From Rhodocollybia butyracea (Eukaryota > Basidiomycota > Agaricomycetes > Agaricales > Omphalotaceae), in the NCBI GenBank assembly GCA_015501585.1, contig JADNRY010000227.1, positions 1 to 64,000 of the forward strand: a stretch of 64,000 nt of DNA, read 5' to 3'. The translations under genes were made by a program, and so were the position numbers. How positions within the stretch are numbered: position 1 is the first letter of the stretch; each line of letters begins with the position of its first letter. The notes under the pieces are model-generated. The model did no database searches and was not told where the DNA came from. It worked only from the letters and a program-made list of their open reading frames with translations. Shown in pieces: positions 1-12,090 of this stretch.

Positions 1-78
1 AGTGCAATGGCCTCAAAATTTACATCTGCTCCCTGGCTTTCTTGGCCTTTCCATCTGCAGTGAGGCCAGTCCACTCAA

Positions 79-1159
79 TCAATCCTCCCAGGCTTTCAGA
101 TGGAGATTATCAGCATCAGCAGCCAGCTCGCTGTGAAATTTGTGAGCAACAAGGAGGGTGCGAGCATGGGCAATACTATTATGAAGCATTTTGAGGTGAT
201 CCATCTCAGCTGACTTCGGGAACTGGGTATGAACCCGTGCATTGATGGCTGCGAGCTCAGTATCCAATAATCCACCTGTGTATACCAGTGGCTAGGCCAT
301 CAGATGTCTGCCACTCTGCAATGATAGTGCAGGTATTCGATTCACCCAAATCTGGTGGGATCTATAGCCAGCTCAAGAAGTACTTTCCTGTGAGAGAATG
401 ATGAGTACATTCTGGACCTCAGCAGGACAATGGATGTCTCCAAATTCAACAGAGAGGCATCCTCTTCCTCAAGCTTTCTCACATGTTCCAGGAGTGGCCG
501 TGTGTAATATCCAAGCTATGAATAACAAACTACATTCATAAAATGAAGGAAAAACAGTAATGTATAAGAACTTACTTGAATTTTTGCCGACCCTTTTCAT
601 CCATCCACAACCCATCCACAATATTTTTGACTGGAATTTTCTCAATTATTGTTCCAGCAAGATCATTCTGAATTCCCCGCCACATTTCTACACTTCCATG
701 CTTTGCATTTTTGTCCCAGTATATCAGGCGGCCAGGATAATAAAATTCATTGCTATGTTTAACCAGAACCCCTTTCCCCGCACTTGCCATAAATAGTCAA
801 TAGCTTGTCCCAAACCTGAAAGATAGAACATTACTCACAATAGGCGCTTCAACCATTTCCAGCTCTTGTGTCTTGGCAATTTGGGGATATAAGTTTTTGT
901 GGGTATTGAAATCTTGCTCATGATCACTGCACACATGGCAATAGAACTTTCGTGGGAGTGAGCTCTTCAGTCGCATAGTCAGACACCCGGTATGAGTGTA
1001 GCGTTTGCACTCATCACATTGAACAATATCCTGCAGTATGGGCTCACGATAGCCATCAGACTCAACACCACATCTGCAAAAACACCGCTGCGGAGTTGAT
1101 GGTGGGGGAGATGAACCGATTGGGCTGATTGGAGCTGCTGAATCACCATCTGAGCTCAT
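79..1159 (-). pseudogene. PHD-finger protein gene fragment
   Basis: The 5' exon reads from an ATG at 1159 and encodes a proline-rich start followed by a C4HC3 PHD-type zinc finger: Cys26, Cys28/30, Cys48, Cys51, His56, Cys59, Cys74 and Cys77 of the exon, with the core 'IVQCDECKRYTHTGCL'. PHD fingers usually read histone tails. An intron-like GTGAGT...TTTCAG follows near 830-810. A second coding block (572-790) holds 'GVLVKHSNEFYYPGRLIYWD' and a 'VDGLWMDEKGRQ' motif. Further short blocks continue to 79-267. Several stops and frame changes separate the blocks, so this is either a multi-exon gene or a relic. The PHD call is sound; the overall gene is not recognised and may be part of a mobile element. 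Confidence 0.5.
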
Positions 1160-1808
1160 ACTTATGTCACGATGGTGCCCAATAACATTTCCTCCACTGT
1201 TGGGGATTGTTTAGGTTTATACAACTCATCACTTGCCACATCATCCCTAAAGATTCCCGGTCATCAATTGATGCTAAAACTGCAGACAAACTTTTTCGTT
1301 TGTATGGATATGCAAGAAACCTTAGGAGTGGTAAACTCCTCACAAGTTACAGTAGGGTTCTGCTTCTTCCATTCTTTCAATTTTGCAATGTGTCCAAAGC
1401 ACTGGTAGGGTCATTGCCATCCTTCTGCTTCTCCCGCCTCGTGCAATAGCTAGTATAAGCAGGGTTGGCAAACTTGAGACCATGCTCTGCAGCACCAGGA
1501 GTGGGGACTCCAACCATCATCTTTGTTGCAGTGGTTCTGGTGCATCACAGTATTTATTACGGAACATACGTCTCATGTAGTGATAATGAACAAACATGCA
1601 TGCTTCTTCTCATATGATCATGGAGATGGAACCATGTAATGATAATTATGTATTACAGACCATTGGGATTTGGAACTGTTGAGTATCGACTTGGGCAATC
1701 CATTGGGTACAATGGGCAGCTAATTGATGGCATTGATTAGCTCACATTGAATTCAAATAAGTATACCATATATACAAAGGTAAATGAATGGACTACTTCC
1801 GTTGTCAT
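1160..1808. other. intergenic, no clear gene
   Basis: Some minus-strand blocks at 1165-1440 read as protein-like, for example 'RDDVASDELYKPKQSP', and could be upstream exons of the PHD gene, but frames break repeatedly. Nothing else is recognised. Confidence 0.4.
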
Positions 1809-2032
1809 AGTGCACTCGGGAACGGCATGGTTCATTTTTTGATTTTCGCCCCCCCGGATCAGACAATTGCTGTCACGTATTGATTGTATTAAATATTTAT
1901 CTTATCTACTTTCCCATCCTCGTTGGCCGCAAGTCGTTTGCATAGGTATCAGCAAAGTGAAGCCTTTGGGCTGAGGCTGGGTATGCAGAGTACCCTTGGG
2001 CATGGAAAGTGTAACATGTTTGCCTGCTGGGC
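1809..2032 (+). repeat. Left terminal inverted repeat
   Basis: Left arm of the 1809-3552 element. It pairs with 3339-3552 with scattered substitutions and small indels. It includes the shared stretch ATGGTTCATTTTTTGATTTT. Confidence 0.75.
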
Positions 2033-3338
2033 GGGTGAGCAGATGAGAGTCTAGCCACGCCATATTTGGCACCCATTTTAACTTCTCATTGGATTCTCAT
2101 TGCCAAACTGACTTTCACATAATTTTCATCGAGCTCTTGCCCATACCGCGGCATGCAGCTACCTACAGGCCCTCTTCCCACCCAGTCCTCTTTGGCAAGG
2201 CCAGGCAGAGTTTGCAAAACACACAAAAACGTGACAGTTACCTCTCTACTCGGCAAACTTTCACTGGCAAACTGAGGAAGAATTTTGAGATACAGAATAG
2301 GAATAACGCTTGTAGATTGTGTACTATTGACAATGAAGAGGACATCTCGGATGTCAAACTTGCCTACCTCAGGATCCATACCCTCCGGTGGATTTCCGAC
2401 GCGAAGAAGACACCAAGACGGTAAGGACCTAGGAGAGCAACTAGCTCAGAAACGCCAACAACGAACTCATTGCGCCTATATACACTTGGCAGTTTTGTGC
2501 TACTTACTTATGCTTGTTCAGATTGTGATGTTAAGTCCCTCAGTTGATTGTACTCCACATTGATCAGCAAAACGTGGGTGAACTGGAGCCGTTGTCAGGC
2601 ACCATACAGCCGATTCCCGCGGCTCCCAGCGCTGGACAGTGCCGGAAAGTGCCGGAAAGCGGCTTCCTTGTGCATACACGTTTTGCTGATGGCCCAAGTA
2701 CACTTCTGAGGGTAAGTCATTTTATTTATGTATCGCATATTCAATAGCTAGTACTTATTGTTTGACAGGTAAATATTCAATACGAGTTGATTGTACTCCA
2801 AGCACGCTTCTGAGTGTAGTACTTATTGTTTCACAAGTACTTGTACAAGTTCCAGATGCAGATGCCACTGCCATATGGTGTATAAGGAAATATCAGTATA
2901 TACTCTAAGCAGCAATCACAGGCATACAAATATTAGTACATAGTAGGAACTCACCATCGCCTAGGCTGTATGGCACTGCACCAACAACTGGGGGTGCCCA
3001 AATTTGTAGATATAAAGATTGAAATTCACAGTGAGTATCTGGAAGGAACATCCCCAAAGAATCAACCTGATGCGTGATCCAGAAATTGGCCATTATGCAA
3101 ATACTTCAACTGCAGTGGGCCAGGCCTCTTATATTAATAATTCACAACACCATCAGCATTAAGGGCTGGAGCATCAAGAAAGTCTTAGAAAGAATAATAG
3201 CACCCCTCCTGGCCCTACCTAGTACCACTGCAGAGCACGATAAAAAAACAAAGGGGGCCGCACTCGCTCTAACTTCTCCCAGACCCTTGCTGGTGCTCGT
3301 CCTCAGCAGCAGCAGATGGTCGCCGAAAGTGCCCACAT

Positions 3339-3552
3339 GCCCAGCAGGTGAACACTTTCTCACGTCCAAAGGTGCTCTGTGTACCCAGTCTCAGCCTAAT
3401 GGCTTTGCCTGCTGATCCCTATGCAAACAACTTGCGCCAATGAGGATGGAGAGGTAGATAAGATAATATTCAATACAATCAACGCGTGACAGCAATTGAG
3501 ATCCGCGAGGGCGAAAATCAAAAAATGAACCATGCCGTTCCCGAGTGCGCTA
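3339..3552 (-). repeat. Right terminal inverted repeat
   Basis: Right arm of the 1809-3552 element, the reverse complement of 1809-2032. The flanking GTTGTCAT at 3553-3560 repeats 1801-1808. Confidence 0.75.
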
Positions 3553-3605
3553 GTTGTCATCGGCAACCGATCATAATGGTCTTGGCAAACATTGATGGCG
3601 TGCAC

Positions 3606-3756
3606 AAGACTTGCATTTTGCGACTTGAGTGAGACTTGACCATTTTCGAGACTTGAGTCAGACTTGAATTCATTCATTTCAGACTTGAGTAAGACTTGTA
3701 ATTTACTTAGACTTGAGACTTGAGCCAAGACTTGAGGCTTGGGTGCAAGACTTGGA
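3606..3756 (+). repeat. GACTTGA-rich imperfect tandem repeat
   Basis: About a dozen copies of GACTTG(A)(G/A) occur in the same orientation with irregular 0-20 bp spacing, for example GACTTGAGTCAGACTTGAA. No coding role is apparent. It lies just right of the TIR element. Confidence 0.7.
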
Positions 3757-6464
3757 ATTATACAGTCCGCCCTCACTTAATTCTCTTTATTTTTTTCCCT
3801 TTTCCCCCCTCTTTACTGTATCTTATTTTGTCTTGCTTAAGTGATATATCTAGCTTTTCCGGTTTCTTTCTTGATGTAAAGCTTGATACTACTGTTATGT
3901 ACATTAGAACATATGTACAAGGTTTGTACAAGGTCAAACAGGTTTCGTTCGGGTTTGTAGGTACTCAACTTTCTGTAACTCAATATTCCCACTACCTCTA
4001 GGTAGTGGGTATTAGTACAAATAATTTAAAAAGTAAACGCGGTAGATTTCACAATCTGTGCACGATCAGGCACATTTAGTTTAAGTCACGTTTTGAGTCT
4101 TTTAAGGTAGTTCGGCATTCGGCAAGACTGATTGATTGCTAGATTCTTCGGCATGATCGAATAATGAGCACAACTTTCGGACGCACGTATACGATTCTGG
4201 TTTCAATCTGCGAGACTGACCTGGCACAACGCGTCTTACGGATTTATTGTCAATAGTGAGCGCACGCTAGTAAAAACTACTCACTGGTCCGTGTTCAAAC
4301 CGTTCATGCATGAGTACAGATTAACGCGTGCAGTGCGAATGGGTTGCTAATGGGTTAGTAAGTAAGCATAGATGCGCCAGTGACTCGGAGGGATATGACA
4401 GGAGATTCTATGTGCATTGAGCTCCACAGAGCTTCAAACTCCCCAGCTGGCTCCGATCTCATAAATACTCTCCCTATCCCTGACATATCTATTTAATGGA
4501 CTTCAAATTGTTGACTTGAACTAGAGCTTACTCAAGATGTTCAAGACCGGGTGGTCCCTCACGGGAGGGAGTCTGCTAAATCCTTTGCATGGATTAGTAT
4601 TTCTTTGCCCATAAGTCATGAAGCAGCTTATCTTAGGATAGAATTCTTCATCGTGCCCAGCACACTCTTTGTATTTCATGTTAGTATTTCCTCTTTTCAT
4701 CTCAAACCCTCGAGTCTGGACTCTGAAGTCAGTTTTATGCTGCTTTAAATTGTAGCGTGTCTTTGCACAACTACGTCCAAAAGAATTGATCTTACACTGT
4801 TCTGCTCACAACTTGGCCAAACAGTAAACCTCTTTATCTCTACAAATGAAAAGCACACACTGGCCCAGCAGATATTGCAGCCACTGAGAAAAAGTGAAGG
4901 GGCACTCAGTGGAAAAACCCATTGGATATTTTACGGGGCCTCTGGGAGCACCCATAAGTGGAGCTTATCCCTTACCAAAGTCTAGCCTTTATGGTATGCA
5001 ATTGAGAAAGTTGTTCACCCGCAATACTCAGATGACCCTCAAGAATAAAGGAAAGAAATGTGGAGCTTATTCTCGACGGAAGGAGCTGTCAGTTATGTCA
5101 GTAGTTTGCTCTAGCGTCGCGTTCCCGCTCTCCGCTTTTACAGCCCACGCCCACCACGCTTTGGGTCCACACGACAAATCAGCAAATCTCCCGGATGCAG
5201 TATGGCTGCACCCAGCTTCTGAGTGGTATTTTAGATCACTTGACTTGTTCATACTTCCTGTGAAGTTGTCTCAGTATTACCTTCTGTTCAAGAATCTACA
5301 TTGCTCAACGAGGAAGAGCCCCTGCTCCTTCTAGCTTAAGTCAAAAGTCAGACTCTCCCGGCATAGCTCAAGTCTCCTGGTCTGTAACCACCCCCACAGT
5401 CCACAGAACCATTGGCGAATTCCGGGCTATAGGCAGCCTTGGCTAGTGAACTTGCAAGGTATATAGTACTATCGAGGTGAGATTATTTAAGGGAACTAGA
5501 TGTGTCTGGTTCAGCTGGAGAGAGCTAACAAGGCAGCTACAGTACTTTTTCCGTGTATATCCTGCTTTTTGGGACGGATGTTTGCTCAGATATTGAGGTT
5601 GACATGATCCTAATAGAAGCACTACTTCTCCAGGTTTTCTTTGATTTTTCTGGCTCTCCTCAGCTGACGTAGAGGCTATTGTCAATCATGTACTGTGTCA
5701 CGAACGTGGGCCGTAAGGCCTGCAAAGTGGAGAATGGACCACAACAATGAAGTGGTTAAAGCTAAAGAAGTGGGACAGGGTAACTACAGCTATATATATG
5801 CGCCCATGCCGAGATGCTAACGTAGTCATATCATGACATACTGAGCCTCCGGGATCTACATAAACCTAGAAAACTGATCATGTACCCAATGTGGACCCAC
5901 TATGGAAGTCCTTGTACGTACTTCTTTGCAAAACCCTGGATGTAAGATCCATCTATGACAATATCTCAATTGGTTGTTTCGACATTGTCCTATATTGTAT
6001 CCTAACTACCCAATTACTCATTCTGTATAGTAGTACATGCTACAACCTTGTATCCCTATTAAGATCAAAGCTCAAAGCCTGATACTATGTTTGCTCTTAT
6101 AAGATGCTAATAATATTTTCTCTGCCTCTCAATAAAAATATTTGGCGGGTAAGTGTTTCTTGGTATGATATGTTCATTGCTGATACTGACAGGCTCTCTT
6201 AGGTCAAGGCATGTATGTCACTGAAATATCTCGTTGATATTCTCCGGGCTCCCTTCCTCTGACTCTTTGGACAAGCCGCTGTCTGTAAGTAATTGCACAA
6301 GTGTTCCATTCTCAGAGTGATAACATACACTTTATTCAGCCCTCTTACAGATGCTCAGCTATCATCACTCTCAGTTCACTACATTCAACGTGCACTGTAA
6401 CCTGTTAGGTTATGATAGTTCAAACCCCTACGCAAGTCTGGGGGCCAATAGCTTTGACTGACCG
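3757..6464. other. Gene-poor stretch
   Basis: I see no recognisable protein, RNA gene or long repeat. Open frames here, such as 4894-5334, have no family motif and a composition no different from the non-coding sequence. A pyrimidine-rich tract lies at 3780-3815. Confidence 0.5.
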
Positions 6465-7242
6465 TTGGAACTCCTTCAAGAGGTGTTCATGTTATGTCTA
6501 CTGTACGAGACATGGACACATCCCTTGAACGCATTGGATCCACCCGCTCCATACTACCCTCTTCCCCCACTTGTTCTGAGTCAAGTGTGTAGTAGCTATT
6601 GGCGAAGATTTGCCTTCTCTTTCCCAGACTTCTGGTCTAGTATTATTATCATTCTCCTGCACTACAGCATTTCCCAATGGCTGGAGCATTTTGGGCCGCT
6701 ACCCCCCACTCTTTATATCAACAACAGAGGTTGCTCTACTTGGGATGACGCGTGTTTTTTGACAACCATTATAGAAGACATAATCAACCTTATGTGACCT
6801 CACATTTATCACTGGAAATCATTCGCCTTGAGACTATCCAGCCATCCTAACCACCTGACCTACACTCTTCCACTGGAACATGCCTCGTTATTTGACTCCC
6901 TCCTTGGTCTTCCATCCGAATTTTTCTCATCACTCAAGATGGTGCATTTTGAGGTTGAACGGGCAGCACTTTCAAAACATAAGGCAGATAAGAGAGATAT
7001 TCCTTTGTTCTTCCTCTCAGCTGAAGGAACTCAAATGGAACACAGATTGTTGTCTCCCTGCTGCTCTTTTAATCTTAATCATCTTTCTGGGGACTTTGCG
7101 TTGAATCCGATCTTCAATGCACTTTCCGAACCCAAAAATCTACATTGTCTCCGTTTGGATGGAGATAGTGTATGGGACAGGTTTCCTCATATTTTTCTTA
7201 TATGTTCAGAAAGACCATACTGTAGATATACAATTGAGAACT
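6465..7242 (+). pseudogene. F-box-like protein relic
   Basis: The stretch at 6555-6650 reads 'LPPLVLSQVCSSYWRRFAF' followed by 'SFPDFWSSI', the pattern that follows the F-box in the very large agaricomycete F-box family ('LS.VC..WR..A...P.LWSSI'). Such proteins are substrate receptors of SCF ubiquitin ligases. Leucine-rich-repeat-like text follows in a second frame at 6828-7242 ('LFDSLLGLPSEFFSSLK', 'LSEPKNLHCLRLDGDS'). A frame change separates the two parts and the sequence is ended by the LTR element inserted at 7243, so I call it broken. The N-terminal F-box itself is not intact. Confidence 0.5.
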
Positions 7243-7495
7243 TGTAACGCCTCCGCCTCTCCATAATCACCACTGACCGTATCCGGCGATACGGTCATCC
7301 TAGACACCGCCGATAGACCAAACAGTCTATCTTATCTTTCTATTTATTATTAATTATATAATAAATCCGTTACTATAAGTATCGTACAATTACTTAAGAG
7401 TCTAGTTAGTCTTTTACACCGTCGTACACACAATAGTATCCTATTTGTCGTGTTCACCAGTGTTCTTAAGGACTTTGCCCATAGGGCGCGTTATA
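7243..7495 (+). repeat. 5' LTR of element 1
   Basis: 253 bp, matching 10349-10601 with only a few substitutions, which implies a fairly recent insertion. It contains the hairpin GACCGTAT...ATACGGTC near 7270. Confidence 0.95.
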
Positions 7496-7663
7496 CTTTT
7501 TTGAACATCAAAAAATTACTATTGTGTGAATAACACAAAGCTATTAGTTTAACAAGCTAAAACCAGTTATACTACCAAGTATAACAACCATTATTCCAAC
7601 TCGCTACACAATCTATACAAACCTGCTCCATTTTTCCGTCCCGCTATATCATTTGCTGTCTCA

Positions 7664-10006
7664 ATGACCTCTCGAAATCAATCAGAGAAGTCATATCGGA
7701 GCGTGCGCGATCGCGCACCTTCCATTCGTGGTGACGTGTCACCACAATCAATCTATTCAGTCGCATCAGCGACTCATTCCGTGCGTGCATCTGAAGGACG
7801 GCACTACAGGCAGGACAAAAGTCCACCTAATGAACAGTATATGACTATTCATAAGAAACGGCCGACCCGAGAGGGTTTAAGTGAGATTTCTTCTGCGCTA
7901 CGAGATGTAGCGGCATCACTCGACAAGAGTACGCAAGTACTCAATCGTATTCTCAATATAACTGAGAAATGGGATGCATCTAGCATCCGATCTAATGAAG
8001 AAAGATCTTCTTCATCGAGAAACAGCAATAGAATCACTATTGCTGCACCCACACCGAGACGGCCTGCCGTCACACCGCTGGTATTGCACAATGCAGCACC
8101 ATCTGTTCCTACCGAGGCAAACAACTTGGTACGCCAATGGCGTGAGACTGTGCCCAAGGCACCGTCAGTCCAACAATCACTGTTGGACGAACAGTATTCA
8201 CAAGGGATGACCAAGTCACCCCGTCATGTTCCTGTATTCCGACAGGAATACGCACCAGTGTCAGTAACTATACCGACACCCATCTACACATCCTGCATGA
8301 GACAGAGTCCCAATGCGGAGGCAGCATCTCTGACACTGCGAGGTCCCAGGCCATTACTGGTGACCAAATCTTGCTCACCACAAAGCGCGGTGAACATTAA
8401 AAGTGAACCGAAGTTACCTTGTAACTTCAATCAGGTAGTAGCAATACTACCACAGGAAAGTACAATGTACTTCCCTACTGCAAGGGCGCCAATGGTACCC
8501 AATATTATTACACCTCCAGTAGTTGTACCAAACACTACTGGAAATCATTCCAGTATGGGACCGCAACACAGTACCCTTCCGGTAGTTCCTACTACCATAT
8601 CCATCGCCCCGGCGACACAAAGTGTTGCCCCTCAGGTAGTACACACTACCGTAAGACTGCCCAAATTGCCGCCCAGCAATGTGCCAGAGCCAAGTTCAAT
8701 GCCAGTACCACCGGTATCGGCCGAGTTGCAACCACAGCTGCTTCCGTTGGGAGTAGCTAAAGATTGGATGAGTCGCATAACGATTCAACGCCAACATAAT
8801 GCCAGTCTCCGAGATTTCGGATCTGCGCCATCTGGGGTTCCCGACCAAATGGTGGGCTATAATGTCAATGGAATACCCGTTGACAAATTGACTACTCCCA
8901 GAGAAATCTGGGATCGATTTTACATCCCACCCGCCGAGTCCTTTCCAGGACCAAGCAATAATGCCGGAGCGAAAGCACCTAGCAAAAAATCCCGTGAAGG
9001 GGGGAGGAAGCACAAGAGTGCTAAATCCAAAGGCCGCAAACGCAGGCCATGGTCGGATGAATCATCTGACTCTAGTGATACCGAGTCAAATACTGACTCT
9101 TCGTCTGATGCCTCTTGGCTAGACAAATTTGCTACCCGTAAGGGTAAAATTACTCCTAATGAGCGCCGTAAAATACTGCGTTCACTTGCATCTAAGATGC
9201 GAGAAACAACAGGTGACGACAAACGTCGTTCCCGATGGAAACACAAGGTACACAAAGTGTACCGTAAACAAATTCGAGATAAGGTAGGGAATCCTATCCC
9301 TCCCATTGAGAGCCATAAAGCTCTTAAAGTTCCATCTCCTGAGGTCTATGACGGATCTCCGGATGTCAATGTCTTCGAGCGGTGGCTAATGTCACTTCTC
9401 CAATGGATGGTAGTCAACCGCATGTGCGGTGACGATTACAATGCTACACGGACTGTCATGCTTGGCATGTTTCTAAAGGGCAAAGCCCTTGACTGGTATA
9501 ACGACGAAGTCGCTGGTATACACCGCACTGTCCTTAAGTGGACATTTGAAGGCGCCATCATTGGTGTCTTTGATCGTTGCATCCAAGCAACGACCATTCA
9601 TCAAGCTGCACGGCAGTTTGACCTTATTGAGTATTCACCCAATACGGGTGTGAGGGATTATTATTCCTCACTTACATGATGGGCATCACGGATGCTCCAA
9701 ACACCGGATGATGCAACAATGCGGAAACGGTTCATTGAGGGATTACCCTTCAATATTATCAGGCAACTCACGAACGAGGGGATCGTTCTGGAGTATGCCA
9801 AATTAGAAGTGATGGTCAGAGCCGTCACATGCATTGAGGACCACACGGCCCTCACTAAATATTATGTCTCTTCTAGGAATAGAGACGATGAACTTGAATC
9901 ATCAGAACACCCCGATGAGTTGGACACCGAGAACATTAAAAATGTTCTTGAGCCACTCGAGGAGGACACCTCCTTAAGTATCAGAAAGGATAAACCTTCC
10001 GAATGA
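7664..10006 (+). pseudogene. gag: Gag protein of element 1, one in-frame TGA
   Basis: A single frame of 781 codons runs from the ATG at 7664 to the stop ending at 10006, interrupted once by TGA at 9677-9679. The N-terminal 430 residues are Ser/Pro/Thr-rich and disordered. Next come basic and acidic Ser patches (about 440-500). A conserved Retrotrans_gag-like domain follows (about 555-750), with 'VFERWLMSLLQWM', 'MFLKGKALDWYNDEV', 'IIGVFDRCIQATTIHQAA' and, after the TGA, 'WASRM' and 'KRFIEGLP'. Element 2 keeps a Cys codon (TGC) where the TGA lies. There is no zinc knuckle. Gag would form the particle shell. Either the copy is dead through one nonsense change, or the stop is read through, which the sequence cannot decide. 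Confidence 0.9.
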
Positions 10007-10336
10007 TTTATTGGTTTATTCCGACGCCCAGGTAATATGCCTTACCTGGGCATCACTACTTATCCTCAGCCTGGATTCTCACTGAGAGTCCTCATTAGGC
10101 GGTACTCGGAAACTTCCGAGTCTGCGCGTTGAACATTCAGACATTTCCGAATCAAAATCATACTCTAGTGGTACGCCCCACTATTGTTTGATTCGGACAA
10201 GTCCGAAAATCTGATGCGCCGCATCAATTAAATCCCATACTTGATGCGGGATCATTCTATGTTAAACCAAATTAGAAATGGTTTGGATGGTGATGATGTC
10301 ATTACCATTTTCGATTCACATCCCTGATGTTAATCT

Positions 10337-10348
10337 GGTGGGGGAGGG
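10337..10348 (+). other. Polypurine tract of element 1
   Basis: GGTGGGGGAGGG lies immediately before the 3' LTR. The preceding TTAATCT is shared with element 2, which supports a common family. Confidence 0.85.
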
Positions 10349-10601
10349 TGTAATGCCTCCGCCTCTCCATAATCACCACTGACCGTATCCGGCAATACGG
10401 TCATCCTAGACACCGCCGATAGACCAAACGGTCTATCTTATCTTTCTATTTATTATTAATTATATAATAAATCCGTTACTATAAGTATCGTACGATTACT
10501 TAAGAGTCTAGTTAGTCTTTTACACTGTCGTACACACAATAGTATCCTATTTGTCGTGTTCACCGGTGTTCTTAAGGACTTTGCCCATAGGGCGCGTTAT
10601 A
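10349..10601 (+). repeat. 3' LTR of element 1
   Basis: 253 bp copy of 7243-7495, followed by the target duplication GAACT. Confidence 0.95.
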
Positions 10602-11157
10602 GAACTACAACACTGGTTTGCACCGCGCTTTAGCCATCTTGTAGTTAACAAAGAAAGTTGTTCGCTAATAAACATAGTACAAGAACAGATGGGGTAGCGG
10701 GCCTTGCCGCTTGTCAGCGCTACCGATTATATCACCTACTGACACCTACGTGCACGGATACAACCTGAGGAAACTTGTACGAAATTAGAGACCTTGTCGC
10801 CCCTTCATGCAATATACAACCAACAGGAATGCCACTTTCCAAAGCTCCGTTGATCCACATCCTCACTCTTGCGCAATCAGAGCAGATTCTGGCGCTTTGA
10901 TTTGTTATTCTCGTCTACTATGCTACCAAAGGGAAAGAGATTCCGAAAGAAATACAGCTGAGAGCTGCACTTGCCTCAATTGGACGCAACTCGCTCATCA
11001 TTGCAGCAACTGGCTTTGGAAAAACTCATATCATGGCATTGCTAATGTTGCTGGAGAAGTCAACTTCGAATAGGATTTTCTTGACAATATCACCATTAAA
11101 TAGGTTGCAGACAACTCAGGTACGTTGCTGCAAGCTACCTATCATTTATAATCTGAC

Positions 11158-11422
11158 TGTAACACCCCTAGGGTGGTCGTCCTTAATTCACACGAGAGAA
11201 CATGACAAGGCTTTGCAATGTGTGTACTACAGGTGTAAAAGAACTACAGTACGTAAGCGCTAGACGTGAGTTTTATACTATGCATGACTTAATAGATAAG
11301 ATTGACTATTAAATAGGCCGTTATCACTAGATAACGGCGATGTGTGATTAGATGGAGCGCTATCACTTATTGATAGCGCCAGCAGGTCAGGACTAAGTCC
11401 ATAAGACGGCGGGGGTGTTACA
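11158..11422 (-). repeat. 3' LTR of element 2 (minus orientation)
   Basis: 265 bp, nearly identical to 14590-14854. It carries two strong hairpins, GCCGTTATC-acta-GATAACGGC (11317-11338) and GCGCTATCA...TGATAGCGC (11357-11379). Confidence 0.95.
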
Positions 11423-11434
11423 CCCTCCCCCACT
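11423..11434 (-). other. Polypurine tract of element 2
   Basis: On the minus strand AGTGGGGGAGGG abuts the 3' LTR, preceded by GTTAATCT as in element 1. Confidence 0.85.
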
Positions 11435-12090
11435 AGATTAACATCTCAGACGTTAATCGAATAACTGAAGCCGGAATATGGACTCCTAGTGATGGCATAT
11501 CACTAGTGGGCGTTGAGTGTTGGCGTAACACTCGCAATCCAGCATTGATCCGGCAGTAAGCCTACTGTAAAACAGCGGCGTATAATAATTAATGTAGCGG
11601 GATTTTATCCCACTACTTGTGATACTACAAGTACTAAGTAGTACAGGTCAAGTAAGTCGACTGTAATGTGGGCCGACGGTCCAAGACACGTGACTGGCCT
11701 GGAATCGTGTCAAGATGACCAGTTTTCAGGCCACTGACTTGATACGGGTTTTGCGCCCATCCCGTTGCACTTACATGTGCGGAAATTCCGCTAGACCCTC
11801 CCCCTCTTTAAGAGAAGGATTATTGATGTACTCGTCCACTGGATGAGTCTTAATGCAAGAGACATGCAATATAGATGCAGTCTTTGAATACTATAGTACA
11901 GACCGTTGGTCTGTTATGCTTCTGAAGGTTCCTCCTCGACAGGTTCAAGAGTGTATTCACTCTCAGAATTTATTTCTTCATCATCGACGATGTCAATGAC
12001 TAGAGTTTCATGAGAATCCATATCCGGACTCTCTATATCTGAGTTGGTATCTTCCATCTCGTCCGCATCTTCTCTCCTCGACGAGAGATA

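Larger units (their letters stand above)
1809..3552. mobile_element. Non-autonomous DNA transposon with long TIRs (Mutator-like?)
   Basis: The ends are long inverted repeats: 1809-2032 is matched by the reverse complement of 3339-3552, beginning AGTGCACTCGGGAACGG at the left and AGCGCACTCGGGAACGG at the right. The 8-mer GTTGTCAT sits directly left (1801-1808) and one base beyond the right end (3553-3560), as a target duplication would. TIRs of about 220 bp with an 8-9 bp duplication fit Mutator-like elements; hAT is a weaker alternative because one register reads TAGTG at the end. The interior holds no transposase that I can recognise. The arms differ at scattered positions, so the copy is old. 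Confidence 0.7.
7243..10601 (+). mobile_element. Gag-only LTR retrotransposon, element 1
   Basis: Two 253-bp LTRs (7243-7495 and 10349-10601) enclose a single gag frame. The 5-bp target duplication GAACT is present at 7238-7242 and 10602-10606. A purine tract (10337-10348, GGTGGGGGAGGG) abuts the 3' LTR as the plus-strand primer. There is no protease, reverse transcriptase, RNase H or integrase, and no CCHC knuckle in the gag frame. It is therefore non-autonomous and resembles the TR-GAG class described in plants. LTR ends are TGTAACGCC...GGCGCGTTATA, a near-inverted repeat. The body is unusually rich in short hairpins. Confidence 0.93.

Noticed and set aside
4894..5334. 146-codon ORF
   Set aside because: No family motif, no supporting intron or repeat context, and a composition like the surrounding non-coding sequence.
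6828..7247. Independent gene
   Set aside because: It reads as the continuation of the F-box relic in another frame and runs into the LTR.
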